From Gavia stellata (Eukaryota; Chordata; Aves; Gaviiformes; Gaviidae), in the NCBI RefSeq assembly GCF_030936135.1, contig NC_082597.1:73328495-73392494 (forward strand): a DNA stretch of 64,000 nt. The letters are read 5' to 3'. Each line of letters starts with the position of its first letter. The stretch's first letter is position 1. Below are positions 63,157 through 64,000 of this stretch, piece by piece. A program made the translations under genes and the position numbers. Under the pieces are notes generated by a model that worked only from the letters and a program-made list of their open reading frames with translations, did not search any database and was not told the origin of the DNA.

Positions 63157-63158
63157 GC
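63157..63158 (+). other. Non-canonical GC splice donor of the SLCO1B-like gene
   Basis: AAAG/GCAAGT is a perfect GC-donor context. With this boundary the exon has the same 246-nt length and phase 1 as its SLCO1C1 paralogue. The acceptor lies outside the window, so the intron cannot be confirmed end to end. Confidence 0.8.
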
Positions 63159-64000
63159 AAGTGTTTCACAAGTTGTATAAATGTGAAAAGCAACAGGCAC
63201 AATGTGCAGCGGGAATGTAATAGTTCTGCAGAATATTTTGCCTCCCCTGCACTTCAGTCTAAACCAGTCAGCTATTCCCAGGAAAGAAGGGGTCCACTAA
63301 AGATTATTAGAAGTCATAAAGCTTCTTCAAGACTGTGAGGTTCTGCATGCATCACATGCAATGTATCATCACCTGAGTGGCACCTACCTGTAAAATTTTG
63401 TGCTAGAAGAAATTTGAACAGTGGAAAAATTGTTTTTGTACCAGGACCTAAAAAAAAAACATCAGAAGGTTCCTTTCTCAATATGGAAAGCCAAATTATT
63501 TATCTGATGATCACAAAGCTCATGGAGACTCTGAAGCGCATTGCTGCCTGAGGAAGATCCAGCAGGCTTGAATGTCAGCTCTGGTTGTGCAGTCGTTAGG
63601 TTAAGAAAGGGGTGGAAAGGTGTCTGGGAGACCTGGCTTTACATCATTAGTCAAATTCTCCTGTCTTTGTTCAAATCCCAATGGAAGACATAGGGCATCT
63701 CCACAAAGGCACCTCTCACTTAGCCTTGAAACTGTGATGGTATTCATGTTAGCTAAAAGAAGTCTTTGCTGTGTGGAGCCCTCCAGTCTTCATGTGCAGA
63801 TCTCACTAGAGCACCCAGGCCTTAACCCATACTTCTGTCTTCTTTTAGGATTCTCTTCCCATATCTCAACCTCTGGTGTTTTTCAAGAACCTGATTTTGC
63901 TTTCAGATACTCGCATGCAAATGAAGATCAGCACGACTTGCACTTGGACAGCTGAGAGAAAGATTTTACCCTAAATTTCATAGATTACTCACTCATAATT
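63157..64000 (+). other. Start of the SLCO1B-like GC-donor intron, running off the window
   Basis: No exon matching the expected continuation (the TM7 exon with a F-x-x-S-x-K-x-x-x-x-N-P-x-Y pattern) is present before 64,000. The gene continues to the right. Confidence 0.75.

Noticed and set aside
63848-63955. TTTTAG followed by an open frame near the window end, looking like the next exon of the SLCO1B-like gene
   Set aside because: In the required phase it does not encode the conserved start of the TM7 exon seen in SLCO1C1 (F-L-P-S-L-K-x-L-x-x-N-P-x-Y), so it is treated as intron.
1-64000. CRISPR arrays, bacterial operons, tRNA or rRNA genes
   Set aside because: No regularly spaced repeats, ribosome-binding sites or RNA cloverleafs were recognised. 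The window is vertebrate nuclear DNA.

Overview
The window is vertebrate nuclear DNA, most likely from a bird. It has long AT-rich non-coding stretches, split genes with GT-AG introns, a degenerate CR1 LINE, relics of the ancient amniote MIR SINE family, and no recognisable Alu, B1 or L1-like mammalian repeats. Introns are short for these genes. All recognisable coding sequence is on the + strand and belongs to two neighbouring members of the SLCO1 (OATP1) organic-anion transporter family. The order fits the conserved amniote block PDE3A - SLCO1C1 - SLCO1B - SLCO1A2.

Layout. 1-8,100: AT-rich DNA with no coding exon recognised; by synteny it may be 3' UTR or downstream flank of PDE3A (inference only). 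8,100-19,736: intergenic or 5' non-coding flank of SLCO1C1, holding a G26 homopolymer, a C/T homopolymer block, a CA repeat with a Z-DNA-type tract, and a MIR relic. 19,737-41,255: SLCO1C1, with 14 coding exons that join in frame from ATG to stop into 711 residues. 41,256 to about 42,265: its likely 3' UTR. 42,266-55,689: gene-free interval with a MIR1_Amn-like relic and two CR1-type LINE fragments. 55,690-64,000: the first seven coding exons (338 complete codons) of an SLCO1B1/1B3-like gene that runs off the right edge.

Both genes encode 12-span plasma-membrane transporters. From work on the family, OATP1C1 carries thyroxine and related iodothyronines at brain barriers, and OATP1B proteins carry bile acids, bilirubin conjugates and other organic anions, chiefly in liver. 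They are tandem paralogues. Five of the six comparable internal exons have identical lengths (142, 133, 147, 99 and 246 nt) and identical phases, and the exon carrying the OATP signature ends in a non-canonical GC splice donor in both genes. The shared GC-AG intron and the 13.4-kb interval upstream of the SLCO1B-like gene are the most interesting observations. In chicken, retroviral EAV-HP insertions 5' of SLCO1B3 cause blue eggshell. I see no undescribed system, no CRISPR array and no recognisable provirus or retroviral LTR. No search was run, so orthology rests on reading the translated exons against remembered family features.
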